Source of the DNA: Puia sp963703355 | GTDB taxonomy: Bacteria > Bacteroidota > Bacteroidia > Chitinophagales > Chitinophagaceae | Direction: 5' to 3' | Length of the DNA: 64,000 nucleotides | Assembly (NCBI GenBank): GCA_963703355.1 | Contig: OY969813.1 | Coordinates: forward strand, 3,038,001-3,102,000 | Shown: positions 45,704 through 52,866 of the stretch, one piece after another | Layout of the letters: every line of letters begins with the position of its first letter | Numbering within the stretch: position 1 is the stretch's first letter | Notes under the pieces: generated by a model | What the model saw: only the letters and a program-made list of their open reading frames with translations | What the model was told of the DNA's origin: nothing | Databases searched by the model: none | Made by a program: the position numbers and the translations under genes

Positions 45704-46819
45704 ATGGCGAAAGTTGCATTGATAACGGGAGTTACTGGTCAGGATGGTGCTTATCTCAGCGAGTTGCTTCTTTCAAAAGGGTACGAAGTGCATGGGATAA
45801 AAAGAAGGAGTTCTTTATTTAATACGGATCGGATTGACCATTTGTACCAGGATCCCCATGAAAAGAATATTCACTTTAAGTTACACTATGGTGATCTCAC
45901 CGACAGTACCAACCTGATCCGGATTGTACAGGAAACCCAGCCGGATGAAATATATAATCTGGGAGCGATGAGTCATGTACATGTGAGCTTTGAAACACCC
46001 GAATATACGGCCAATGCTGATGGTATTGGGACATTGCGTATACTCGAGGCAGTTAGATTACTCGGTCTTGCAAAAAAGACCAAAATTTACCAGGCTTCTA
46101 CTTCAGAACTCTATGGATTGGTGCAGGCGGTTCCACAATCAGAATCTACTCCATTTTATCCCCGTTCACCCTATGCTGTGGCTAAATTATATGCGTATTG
46201 GATTATAGTGAACTACAGGGAAGCATATAAAATGTTTGCCACCAATGGTATTCTATTCAATCATGAATCTCCATTGCGCGGGGAGACATTTGTAACCAGA
46301 AAGATTACCCGGGCTGTAGCGAAGATAGGGTTGGGTCTTCATGAGAAACTATTTCTTGGCAATCTTAATGCGAAACGTGACTGGGGTCATGCGAAAGATT
46401 ATGTCGAAGCCATGTGGTTGATTTTGCAACAGGATGAAGCTGAAGACTATGTGATAGCGACAGGCATTACGACCACAGTTCGTGATTTTGTAAAAATGGC
46501 ATTTGCCGAAATAGGAATCGAGCTCGCTTTCAAGGGTAGTGAAGAAAAAGAACACGCGGAAGTGGTTTCATGCAAAAATCCCGACTACCAGGTAAAAATA
46601 GGTAAAGTGGTTGTGGCAGTGGATCCAAAATATTATAGGCCAACTGAAGTTGATCTGCTTATTGGAGACGCTACAAAGGCGAATAAAAAGCTTGGGTGGA
46701 AACCTAAATATGATTTACCCGCACTCGTTAAAGAAATGGTGGCTGCGGACGTTGAGCTGTTCCGGCGGGAAAAGATTTTGAGAGAGTCCGGATTCGTGAT
46801 TAAGAATCAGCATGAGTAA
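45704..46819 (+). CDS. gmd: GDP-mannose 4,6-dehydratase
   Basis: 371 residues, full family length. Cofactor loop TGVTGQDGAYL near residue 8, then HGIKRRSSLFNTDRID, HVHVSFETPEYTA and the catalytic YAVAK near 157 in SPYAVAKLYAYW. It makes GDP-4-dehydro-6-deoxymannose, the substrate of Fcl. Seven bases after the stop a 26-copy heptad array begins and separates it from fcl, its usual immediate neighbour. Confidence 0.95.
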   Translation: MAKVALITGVTGQDGAYLSELLLSKGYEVHGIKRRSSLFNTDRIDHLYQDPHEKNIHFKLHYGDLTDSTNLIRIVQETQPDEIYNLGAMSHVHVSFETPEYTANADGIGTLRILEAVRLLGLAKKTKIYQASTSELYGLVQAVPQSESTPFYPRSPYAVAKLYAYWIIVNYREAYKMFATNGILFNHESPLRGETFVTRKITRAVAKIGLGLHEKLFLGNLNAKRDWGHAKDYVEAMWLILQQDEAEDYVIATGITTTVRDFVKMAFAEIGIELAFKGSEEKEHAEVVSCKNPDYQVKIGKVVVAVDPKYYRPTEVDLLIGDATKANKKLGWKPKYDLPALVKEMVAADVELFRREKILRESGFVIKNQHE

Positions 46820-46825
46820 GAGAAG

Positions 46826-47011
46826 GCTTAACGCTGAACGCTGAACGCTGAACGCTGAACGCTGAACGCTGAACGCTGAACGCTTAACGCTTAACGCTGA
46901 ACGCTGAACGCTGAACGCTGAACGCTGAACGCTGAACGCTGAACGCTGAACGCTGAACGCTGAACGCTGAACGCTGAACGCTGAACGCTGAACGCTGAAC
47001 GCTGAACGCTG
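46826..47011. repeat. Heptanucleotide minisatellite, 26 units of GCTGAAC
   Basis: From 46826 the unit GCTGAAC repeats 26 times without a phase break, ending in a partial unit at 47011. Units 1, 9 and 10 read GCTTAAC; the rest are identical. A facing arm with the same vocabulary in inverted orientation lies at 47075-47100. The array is the most expanded member of the heptad class found in this window. Because 7 is not a multiple of 3, it is open in several frames, which are not genes. Confidence 0.95.
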
Positions 47012-47074
47012 TTTGTCAAGAAAGACTTCGCAAAATCTGAAATTGTATTTATATAAAAAAATATCAAACACTTA

Positions 47075-47100
47075 GCATTAGGCGTTCTGCGTTAAGCCCT
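47075..47100. repeat. Inverted heptad arm facing the gmd-fcl minisatellite
   Basis: The units GCATTAG, GCGTTCT, GCGTTAA and GCCCT read, on the other strand, as the left array's start (GGCTTAACGC). The arm ends 12 bases before the fcl start codon. Left array and right arm together could fold as a long hairpin in RNA. Confidence 0.7.
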
Positions 47101-47112
47101 AAAAAATCATTC

Positions 47113-48051
47113 ATGAAGAAAGAAGACAAAATATATATCGCCGGCCACCGGGGAATGGTGGGTTCAGCCATAAAATCGAAACTGGAGAAAGAAGGATACC
47201 GTAATCTTCTTTATAGAACTTCATCTGAATTGGATTTACGTAATCAGCATGCAGTGCATGTTTTTTTTGAAAAGGAAAAACCGGATTATGTTTTCCTGGC
47301 AGCGGCAAAAGTGGGGGGTATCATGGCCAATGATACATACCGTGCGGATTTTATTTATGAGAATCTGATAATTGAGTCGAATATCATTCATGCGTCGTGG
47401 AAATCAGAAGTGAAAAAATTGATGTTTCTCGGCTCATCCTGTATTTACCCGAAGATGGCACCTCAGCCTTTGAGAGAAGAATATCTTCTTACCGGTTTAC
47501 TGGAAGAAACGAATGAGCCCTATGCCATTGCAAAAATTGCGGGCATCAAACTCTGCGATGCATTCAGGGCTCAATACGGTTGCAATTATATATCGGTGAT
47601 GCCGACCAATCTGTACGGTCCGAATGATCATTATGATTTGAAAAACTCACATGTACTACCCGCCCTGATAAGGAAATTTCATGATGCCAAAATGAATAAT
47701 GAAACTTTTGTAACCATTTGGGGAACAGGTGAACCGAAAAGAGAATTCCTGCATGTTAACGATCTGGCAGAAGCCTGTGTTTTTCTGATGAAAAATTACA
47801 ATGAACAGGGTTTGGTAAATGTGGGTACCGGAACTGATGTTAGCATTTTGGAACTTGCGAAACTCATTGCACAAATCGCGGGGTTTAAAGGTGAAATAAA
47901 AAAAGATATAAGCAAACCAGATGGTACTCCACGTAAACTGATGGATGTATCTAAATTGAAATCAATGGGCTGGGAGGCAAAGATTCATCTGGAAGAGGGA
48001 ATTCGCTCAGTATATGCGGAATATCTTAAATCGTTGCCAGTTGACCGTTAG
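47113..48051 (+). CDS. fcl: GDP-L-fucose synthase
   Basis: 312 residues. Cofactor loop GHRGMVGSAI near residue 11, catalytic serine block LGSSCIYPKMAPQP and YAIAK near 137 in NEPYAIAKIAG. It epimerises and reduces the Gmd product to GDP-L-fucose. The last codons (for PVDR) and the stop at 48049-48051 lie inside the left arm of an inverted heptad repeat (48032-48061), so its C-terminus has been taken from the repeat. Confidence 0.94.
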   Translation: MKKEDKIYIAGHRGMVGSAIKSKLEKEGYRNLLYRTSSELDLRNQHAVHVFFEKEKPDYVFLAAAKVGGIMANDTYRADFIYENLIIESNIIHASWKSEVKKLMFLGSSCIYPKMAPQPLREEYLLTGLLEETNEPYAIAKIAGIKLCDAFRAQYGCNYISVMPTNLYGPNDHYDLKNSHVLPALIRKFHDAKMNNETFVTIWGTGEPKREFLHVNDLAEACVFLMKNYNEQGLVNVGTGTDVSILELAKLIAQIAGFKGEIKKDISKPDGTPRKLMDVSKLKSMGWEAKIHLEEGIRSVYAEYLKSLPVDR

Positions 48052-48169
48052 CGGTTGGCCTTTTGCCGCTGGCGCGTGGCCGAATCAGCATTGAATTTGA
48101 AATTCGAATCAGTTAAAATTATTTACTTACCAGTTATGGAGGCCAACCGCTAACGGTTAACGGCCAACG
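48032..48169. repeat. Inverted repeat pair spanning the fcl end and the gap before the phosphatase gene
   Basis: Left arm 48032-48061 and right arm 48140-48169 are near-perfect reverse complements (about 27 of 30 by eye; 20 of 21 in the core at 48040-48060 and 48141-48161). Both follow 7-bp phasing with units such as GTTAGCG and GTTGGCC. The right arm ends six bases before the phosphatase start. Confidence 0.85.
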
Positions 48170-48174
48170 AAATT

Positions 48175-48915
48175 ATGTTTGGATTATTTAAAAAGAAAGA
48201 TTCAGAACCTGCAGATTTATCCGGCCTCGTGGCGGACATGCACAATCATTTGATTCCCGGAATCGATGACGGTGTAACAGACCTAGAATCGTCGATCGTA
48301 ATGATCAGGGCAATGCATGATTTGGGTTATCGTAAGTTTATTGCAACGCCGCACGTGCAATGGGAGATGTTTAAAAACACTCACGAAATCATCGAAAATG
48401 GTGCGCGCCTGGTTCGGGAACGGTTGGCAACCACTGAAATGAATGTGGAATTCAGGGGCGCGGCTGAATATTTTATGGATGAACACGTGGATGGATTACT
48501 GGAAAAAAATATCCCCCTGCTTACCATCCATAAAAATATGGTGCTGGTGGAATTCTCATTTATCCGCCAGCCGATGGACCTCAAGGAGAAACTTTTCCAG
48601 CTTCAGATAAAGGGTTATCAACCCATCATTGCTCATCCTGAGCGATATTTATATTTTGGAGCGAATAAACATGTCTACGACGAACTTCACGATATGGACT
48701 GCATATTTCAGCTAAACCTCTTATCTCTTTGCGGATATTATGGTAAAAAGCAGGAAGAACTGGCTCATTACCTCATAAAAAAGAAATATGTAAGTCTTTT
48801 AGGATCAGATCTCCACAACATAAGGCACGTCAATATCCTGCGTGCTTCTTCCACCATTTCAACAACCGTTAACAAATTATTGGACGAAGGCGTTTTATTG
48901 AATCCATCTTTGTAA
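48175..48915 (+). CDS. YwqE/CpsB-type tyrosine-protein phosphatase (PHP fold)
   Basis: 246 residues. The PHP metal-binding start DMHNHLIPGIDDGVTDL lies near residue 22; ATPHVQWEM, EFSFIRQPM, PIIAHPERY and LGSDLHNI follow in the family order. These manganese-dependent phosphatases dephosphorylate BY-kinases of the Wzc/CpsD type. The kinase partner is at 3751, so kinase and phosphatase genes bracket the cluster. The stop codon runs straight into a heptad array. Confidence 0.92.
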   Translation: MFGLFKKKDSEPADLSGLVADMHNHLIPGIDDGVTDLESSIVMIRAMHDLGYRKFIATPHVQWEMFKNTHEIIENGARLVRERLATTEMNVEFRGAAEYFMDEHVDGLLEKNIPLLTIHKNMVLVEFSFIRQPMDLKEKLFQLQIKGYQPIIAHPERYLYFGANKHVYDELHDMDCIFQLNLLSLCGYYGKKQEELAHYLIKKKYVSLLGSDLHNIRHVNILRASSTISTTVNKLLDEGVLLNPSL

Positions 48916-49002
48916 GCCTAAAGCTAAAAGCCTAAAGCCTGAAGCTTAAAGCCTAAAGCTTAAAGCCTAAAGCTTAAAGCCTAAAGCGGAATGCTGAACG
49001 CA
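48913..49002. repeat. Heptad array after the phosphatase gene
   Basis: Starting with the stop codon TAA, units TAAAGCC and TAAAGCT alternate with variants (AAAAGCC, TGAAGCT, TAAAGCG, GAATGCT) in exact 7-bp phase for twelve units. No convincing facing arm was found before the sigma factor gene. Confidence 0.88.
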
Positions 49003-49091
49003 TTATACTTGACCCACCTGAATCACCGTGCTTTTGTAAAGTAATAAGAGTTACTCATGGTCGAAATCCAACTTCAACCAATCATCCAATT

Positions 49092-49119
49092 CATAACCCA
49101 TAACCCATAACCCATAACC
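49092..49119. repeat. Four perfect copies of the heptamer CATAACC
   Basis: Four identical 7-bp units followed by CATAT. The period matches the other heptad arrays, while the unit resembles the arms at 58629-58700 (CATAACT, CATAATC) rather than the GCTTAAC type. Confidence 0.85.
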
Positions 49120-49130
49120 CATATCACGCC

Positions 49131-49262
49131 TATGTCAGTTAAGCAGTTCAAAAAGTGACGCTATGTCAAATAAACTGATTGTTAAGTCTTCTCCGCTTGT
49201 CATTATGCTGACATTCCGTCTTGGCATTATTTTTACCTTTGTACTGTAAACTATTTGACATA
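49131..49262. promoter_or_regulatory. Three TATGTCA boxes, two forming an 11-bp inverted repeat, around the sigma factor promoter
   Basis: TATGTCA occurs at 49131-49137 and TATGTCAAATA at 49162-49172, 31 bases apart (about three helical turns). The exact reverse complement TATTTGACATA lies at 49252-49262 and runs into the ATG. The -7-like box lies between the arms. This could be an operator for a regulator or for autoregulation by the sigma factor. Confidence 0.45.
49234..49241 (+). promoter_or_regulatory. -7-type promoter box for the ECF sigma factor gene
   Basis: TACCTTTG matches TAnnTTTG and lies 20 bases before the ATG. No -33 TTTG box is seen at the expected distance, so this may be a weak or regulated promoter. 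Confidence 0.35.
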
Positions 49263-49765
49263 TGGGTGCTCTTGAATTCAACCAGTTACTGGTATCTAAT
49301 GCTGAATTTTTGAAGCCGTTTGCGATCACTTTAACCAGAGATAGCGAAGAAGCGAAAGATCTTTTTCAGGAAACATTATACCGGGCGATAGCCAATAAGG
49401 AGAAATATAACGTCGGGACAAATATCAAAGCATGGTTATACACGATCATGCGAAATATTTTTATAAACAATTATCGGCGACGTGCAAAACAGAAAACGAT
49501 ATTTGATTCTTCTCCGAACGATTTTCTTTTAAACAATAGTCAGTCTACAGTTATCACGGGTAACGCAGAAAGTAATCTGCGCATCCGGGATATACAGGGA
49601 GCGATTCATGGTTTACCTGAAATCTTCCGTAATCCTTTTCTGCTTTACTTCGATGGATATAAATATCACGAGATTGCGGACATGTTACAGGAACCTTTGG
49701 GAACCATTAAGAGCCGTATACATTTTGCGCGCAAATTGTTGAAATCGCAGATACAGCAATTTTAA
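49262..49765 (+). CDS. ECF-type RNA polymerase sigma factor
   Basis: 167 residues with region 2 near 15-85 (ITLTRDSEEAKDLFQETLYRAI, and NIKAWLYTIMRNIFINNYRR) and region 4 near 110-160 (LPEIFRNPFLLYFDGYKYHEIADML then GTIKSRIHFARKLL). No anti-sigma gene is adjacent, which is unusual for ECF factors. This compact type without an anti-sigma neighbour is common in Bacteroidota chromosomes. Its regulon cannot be read; the boxes around its promoter suggest that it is itself controlled. Confidence 0.9.
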   Translation: MGALEFNQLLVSNAEFLKPFAITLTRDSEEAKDLFQETLYRAIANKEKYNVGTNIKAWLYTIMRNIFINNYRRRAKQKTIFDSSPNDFLLNNSQSTVITGNAESNLRIRDIQGAIHGLPEIFRNPFLLYFDGYKYHEIADMLQEPLGTIKSRIHFARKLLKSQIQQF

Positions 49766-49774
49766 AAACGGAAA

Positions 49775-49901
49775 GCTTAACGCGTTACGCTAAACGCTGA
49801 ACGCGTTACGCTGAACGCGTAACGATCGAAACTTTGTATATTGGGCAAGTAAGCCTATCAATTAACTGCGTTAAGCGTTACGCGTTTAGCGTTAAGCTTT
49901 T
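49775..49901. repeat. Facing heptad arms between the sigma factor and idi genes
   Basis: Left arm 49775-49824 has seven units (GCTTAAC, GCGTTAC, GCTAAAC, GCTGAAC, GCGTTAC, GCTGAAC, GCGTAAC). The right arm 49867-49901 has five units in the inverted sense (TGCGTTA, AGCGTTA, CGCGTTT, AGCGTTA, AGCTTTT). The outer ends (AAAGCTTAACGC) pair exactly, and the rest pairs in 7-bp register with mismatches. The right arm ends six bases before the idi start. Confidence 0.85.
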
Positions 49902-49907
49902 AAGGAA

Positions 49908-50429
49908 ATGCACGACGAAGAAGTGATCCTGGTAAATGAACAGGATGAACAGACGGGAACTATAGAAAAAATGGAAGCACACAGGAAAGCCCTTTTACAC
50001 AGGGCTTTCAGTGTTTTTATATTTAATGCGAAAGGCGAAATGCTTTTGCAACAACGGGCTATGGCAAAATATCACAGTCCGGGATTATGGACGAATACCT
50101 GCTGTTCACATCCGCGTCCTGGTGAAGATGTTGAAGATGCAGCCCGCAGAAGATTGAAAGAGGAAATGGGAATCGACAGTTCGCTCAAAAAAATATTTGA
50201 TTTTATTTATCGCACGGATTTCGAAAATGGTCTCACCGAATACGAATTTGATCATGTTTACACGGGTACTTACAGCGGACAATTGAACCCGGATCAAAAA
50301 GAGGTAAAAGATTTTTGCTTTCGCACGATGGGAGATATTGAGCACGATCTCAAACATCATCCGGAAAAATATTCCTCCTGGTTTAAGATTGCTTTTCCAT
50401 TATTGAGCTTAAAGCTTAAAAACGCTTAA
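49908..50429 (+). CDS. idi: Isopentenyl-diphosphate delta-isomerase, type I
   Basis: 173 residues of a Nudix-fold isomerase. The block LWTNTCCSHPRPGEDVEDAARRR-like around residues 63-85 holds the catalytic cysteine and metal ligands, and KEEMGID ends the Nudix helix. It interconverts isopentenyl and dimethylallyl diphosphate, as expected where isoprenoids come from mevalonate. The last residues (LSLKLKNA) and the stop codon are encoded by heptad repeat units. Confidence 0.92.
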   Translation: MHDEEVILVNEQDEQTGTIEKMEAHRKALLHRAFSVFIFNAKGEMLLQQRAMAKYHSPGLWTNTCCSHPRPGEDVEDAARRRLKEEMGIDSSLKKIFDFIYRTDFENGLTEYEFDHVYTGTYSGQLNPDQKEVKDFCFRTMGDIEHDLKHHPEKYSSWFKIAFPLLSLKLKNA

Positions 50430-50490
50430 CGCTTAACGCTAAACGCGGAACGCTAAACGCGGAACGCTAAACGCTAAACGCGGAACGCTT
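50404..50490. repeat. Heptad array overlapping the end of idi
   Basis: Units GAGCTTA and AAGCTTA lie inside idi. From 50420, ten units of the AACGCTT/AACGCTA/AACGCGG type continue in exact 7-bp phase to 50489. The idi stop TAA at 50427-50429 falls within the second of these ten units. The neighbouring desaturase converges on this gap. Confidence 0.9.
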
Positions 50491-50514
50491 GAAGAACTAT
50501 TCATTATTTACCAT

Positions 50515-50570
50515 TCACCGTTATCGGTAAACCGTTCCCGAACGTGCGGGATCAACCGTCAACCGTAACG
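50515..50570. repeat. Heptad-like arm at the end of the desaturase gene
   Basis: AACCGTC-type units (CAACCGT twice at 50553-50566) overlap the desaturase stop codon at 50552-50554 and encode its last residues (VTVDG). The 18 bases at 50548-50565 are the exact reverse complement of 51647-51664 on the far side of the gene. Confidence 0.75.
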
Positions 50571-51550
50571 GTCGTTTTCTCCGCCGCTTTGCCCTTAAGC
50601 TTTCCGCCGCGATTATCGCGCGCCATGCGTGAATAAACGGAAAGATTTCTGTCGAACAGAAATTTAAAAAGAAGGATCGTGTAGGAAGTATGGTGTCCCA
50701 GTGAATCGTAATAGCTGCCAGCGAATTTCTTAATCTTGGGTAATTTATTCCATGGAACGGAGGGGAAATCATGGTGTTCGTTGTGATATCCAACATTCAG
50801 ATTCACCGTATTCATGGAACCGTAATAACTCTTTGTTTCCTGATCTCCATGAGTAAGGAAATGTTCCTGCACCCATCGTGCACCCAGGGGATGCAGACCT
50901 ACAGAAAAGAAAAAACTCATGGTCAGATAAGCCGCAGCTTTCCATCCGAGGAAATAGATAAACGCCGTCATGAAGGCGGCCTGGACAATAATATTCACCA
51001 CTGTCCATTTGTCCATCAGCGTAACTTCCTTTATTCTTCCGGGACGTATCATCTGAAAAATAGGATAAAATAATAACCATAACGCTTTTCCAAAACCCGA
51101 GTTGTTAATAAGTTTGGCTTCCCAACGATAGGGCATATCGGCATCCAGTTCCTCCACGCCCTGATAAGAATGATGTTTCAGGTGATATTTCTGAAATGAG
51201 ATAGCGCTTGGGAAAACCAGAGGAAGGTTGGCAATAATCGCCGATATCTTATTGAAAAAGCTTTTCTTGAAAAGCAGATTATGTGCAGCTTCATGGATGC
51301 ACACGTATAACGTGTGACTTGCAAAAGCGCCACCCAGATATGCAACTAAAAATATGACCCACCAGGAAGCATCACGCAACAAGAAGGATAAAGTAACCTG
51401 AAAGGCAACACAAAGCAGGATAACGCCAAATGTCCAGGGATTCCGACCAATAAGCGTCCTGATCTCAGGATGTTTCTTGATAATCTCCTTGGTTCTCGGC
51501 TTATGAGGCTCACTTTCCAAACTCCACCTGAAGCTGTTCAGCTTGGGCAT
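50552..51550 (-). CDS. Fatty acid/sphingolipid desaturase (DEGS-like)
   Basis: 332 residues, membrane-bound di-iron desaturase with four hydrophobic stretches. The three histidine boxes are HEAAH (86-90), HLKHH (123-127) and HNEHH (256-260). The third box continues DFP, as in eukaryotic dihydroceramide delta-4 desaturases. The N-terminal SEPHKPRTKEIIKKHPEI resembles the Lipid_DES N-terminal domain of that family. I infer action on a sphingoid or fatty acyl chain in the inner membrane; many Bacteroidota of this branch make sphingolipids. It faces idi tail to tail. Confidence 0.85.
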   Translation of the reverse strand: MPKLNSFRWSLESEPHKPRTKEIIKKHPEIRTLIGRNPWTFGVILLCVAFQVTLSFLLRDASWWVIFLVAYLGGAFASHTLYVCIHEAAHNLLFKKSFFNKISAIIANLPLVFPSAISFQKYHLKHHSYQGVEELDADMPYRWEAKLINNSGFGKALWLLFYPIFQMIRPGRIKEVTLMDKWTVVNIIVQAAFMTAFIYFLGWKAAAYLTMSFFFSVGLHPLGARWVQEHFLTHGDQETKSYYGSMNTVNLNVGYHNEHHDFPSVPWNKLPKIKKFAGSYYDSLGHHTSYTILLFKFLFDRNLSVYSRMARDNRGGKLKGKAAEKTTVTVDG

Positions 51551-51612
51551 ATGCGCTGTTTTGAATGGGCGAAATTACTTCATTTTTTCAACTTCTCCCA
51601 TATGAGGTAAAT

Positions 51613-51664
51613 GGTTGGCGGTTAGCGGTTAAGGGATGGCGGTTGGCGGTTGACGGTTGATCCC
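51613..51664. repeat. Heptad array upstream of the desaturase gene
   Basis: Seven units in exact phase: GGTTGGC, GGTTAGC, GGTTAAG, GGATGGC, GGTTGGC, GGTTGAC, GGTTGAT, then CCC. Its last 18 bases mirror the arm at the other end of the desaturase gene. Confidence 0.88.
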
Positions 51665-51709
51665 ATTCTTGCTGGAACGGTAGACCGCGGAATCTCAATA
51701 TAAAACAAA

Positions 51710-51772
51710 CGTTATGCGTTATGCGTTCCGCTTTAAGCCTTAAGCCTTTAGCTTTAAACCTTCCGCCTTCAC
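51710..51772. repeat. Heptad array after gldB
   Basis: Units CGTTATG twice, CGTTCCG, CTTTAAG, CCTTAAG, CCTTTAG, CTTTAAA, CCTTCCG and CCTTCAC run in 7-bp phase and end six bases from the gldB stop (minus strand). The unit family differs from the GGTTGGC array about 50 bases away, so two families sit side by side in this gap. Confidence 0.85.
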
Positions 51773-51778
51773 TTGCAC

Positions 51779-52804
51779 TTATTTCGGCTTATACTTCACT
51801 TCATCAAAAATAGTCCTGGCTGGGGTTTTCATCAGTTGTTCAGGCGAAATGTCCGAGTGCAGCGACGCATATTTTTGGACGATACGCCAGCCTACCCACT
51901 GTCCGATATTCCCTGGTGAAGCATCAGGCATGCCTTGAGTATAGGGTGCATCCCCAATATAATTTTTAATCAAATCAGGTTCGAGGGAGTATAGATTCTG
52001 ATCGAGAAAATAATTCCAGATCTGTCCTTCATTAGCCAGGCACCATTTGAGTTGTTTTGCTGTAAAACCCGTTTTTAAACTGTCCTCCATATCTGGCAGC
52101 AACTGGTCCATAAGCCACCAGTTTTTTCCCTTTTCCACCATTTGTTCTATGAGTGGTTTACCCTGGCTTTGATCGGGGAAGATGTCTTCTGCGAGTGCTT
52201 TCATGCAGTTGGGCACTACGTACTCGGGTTCAAATCTTCTTGAAATATAAACCGGAAATAATTCCTGACCCTGACTGCTTAAATAAAAGGGGAATTGCTT
52301 GCCTGCGTATAACTGTAACCCAATGGCCAGCGTATATCTTGTGAGTGCCACGCCTGGCGCATCGAAGGGACCGATATAGGAAACGACCTTTGGCGGAAGA
52401 TTATATTTTGGAAAGTAATATTTCAAATACTGAAAACCTTTCTGGAGACCTTTTTCAACTGCCGACATACCAACTTCTGCGGGTCCAAATTTGAGATCCA
52501 GGGAATCTTTCACAGGCATATAACTGCTTACAAATCGTTTGAACGCGAAAAATGCCTGTGCACTGGTATCAGTCAGCGGACCCGTACCTAAAATATTTAC
52601 TGCGAAATCACCTATGAAATAAGGATATTGTTTACCCAGATCAATAAGACTCAGCTCCACATGATTGGTATCGATTGCAAATAATGCCTGATCAAAACGT
52701 TCTACATGAACGGTCACCTGAATATTAGAAACGTCGGGAGTTTTTTTACCGGTTTTACAACCAATAAAAAGTAACATAAAAAGAGGGGAAAGTATTTTTT
52801 TCAT
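51779..52804 (-). CDS. gldB: Gliding motility lipoprotein GldB
   Basis: 341 residues from ATG 52804; an in-frame ATG nine codons upstream is less likely because the signal peptide starts here (MKKILSPLFMLLFIGC, lipidated C16). The body has VERFDQALFAIDTN, YPYFIGDFAVNILGTGPL and NIGQWVGWRIVQKY, which match GldB. It is needed for gliding in Flavobacterium and is linked to the T9SS/gliding machinery at the cell envelope. It is divergent from nadE, a pairing also seen in other Bacteroidota. Confidence 0.88.
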   Translation of the reverse strand: MKKILSPLFMLLFIGCKTGKKTPDVSNIQVTVHVERFDQALFAIDTNHVELSLIDLGKQYPYFIGDFAVNILGTGPLTDTSAQAFFAFKRFVSSYMPVKDSLDLKFGPAEVGMSAVEKGLQKGFQYLKYYFPKYNLPPKVVSYIGPFDAPGVALTRYTLAIGLQLYAGKQFPFYLSSQGQELFPVYISRRFEPEYVVPNCMKALAEDIFPDQSQGKPLIEQMVEKGKNWWLMDQLLPDMEDSLKTGFTAKQLKWCLANEGQIWNYFLDQNLYSLEPDLIKNYIGDAPYTQGMPDASPGNIGQWVGWRIVQKYASLHSDISPEQLMKTPARTIFDEVKYKPK

Positions 52805-52854
52805 CCGGATAGAAACGTAAGTCGACCACAAGATAGTATTCGGACCCTTAGCAG

Positions 52855-52862
52855 TAAATTTG
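52855..52862 (+). promoter_or_regulatory. -7-type promoter box immediately before nadE
   Basis: TAAATTTG matches TAnnTTTG and ends four bases before the nadE ATG. Transcription would start at or very near the start codon, predicting a leaderless or nearly leaderless mRNA. No clear -33 box is visible. Confidence 0.4.
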
Positions 52863-52866
52863 TATC

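Larger units (their letters stand above)
48916..49261. other. Gap of 346 bases between phosphatase and sigma factor genes
   Basis: No gene is visible. It contains the heptad array just described, a four-copy array of CATAACC at 49092-49119, three related boxes (49131, 49162, 49252) and a -7-type promoter box for the sigma factor gene at 49234. Confidence 0.6.

Noticed and set aside
46826..47011. Possible CRISPR array
   Set aside because: The repeat unit is 7 bp with no spacers and no cas genes are in the window.
46715..47071. Minus-strand frame of 118 codons rich in a repeated QRSAFSV pattern
   Set aside because: It is the translation of the GCTGAAC minisatellite, which is open in several frames because the unit is 7 bp. 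It has no gene-like start or homology.
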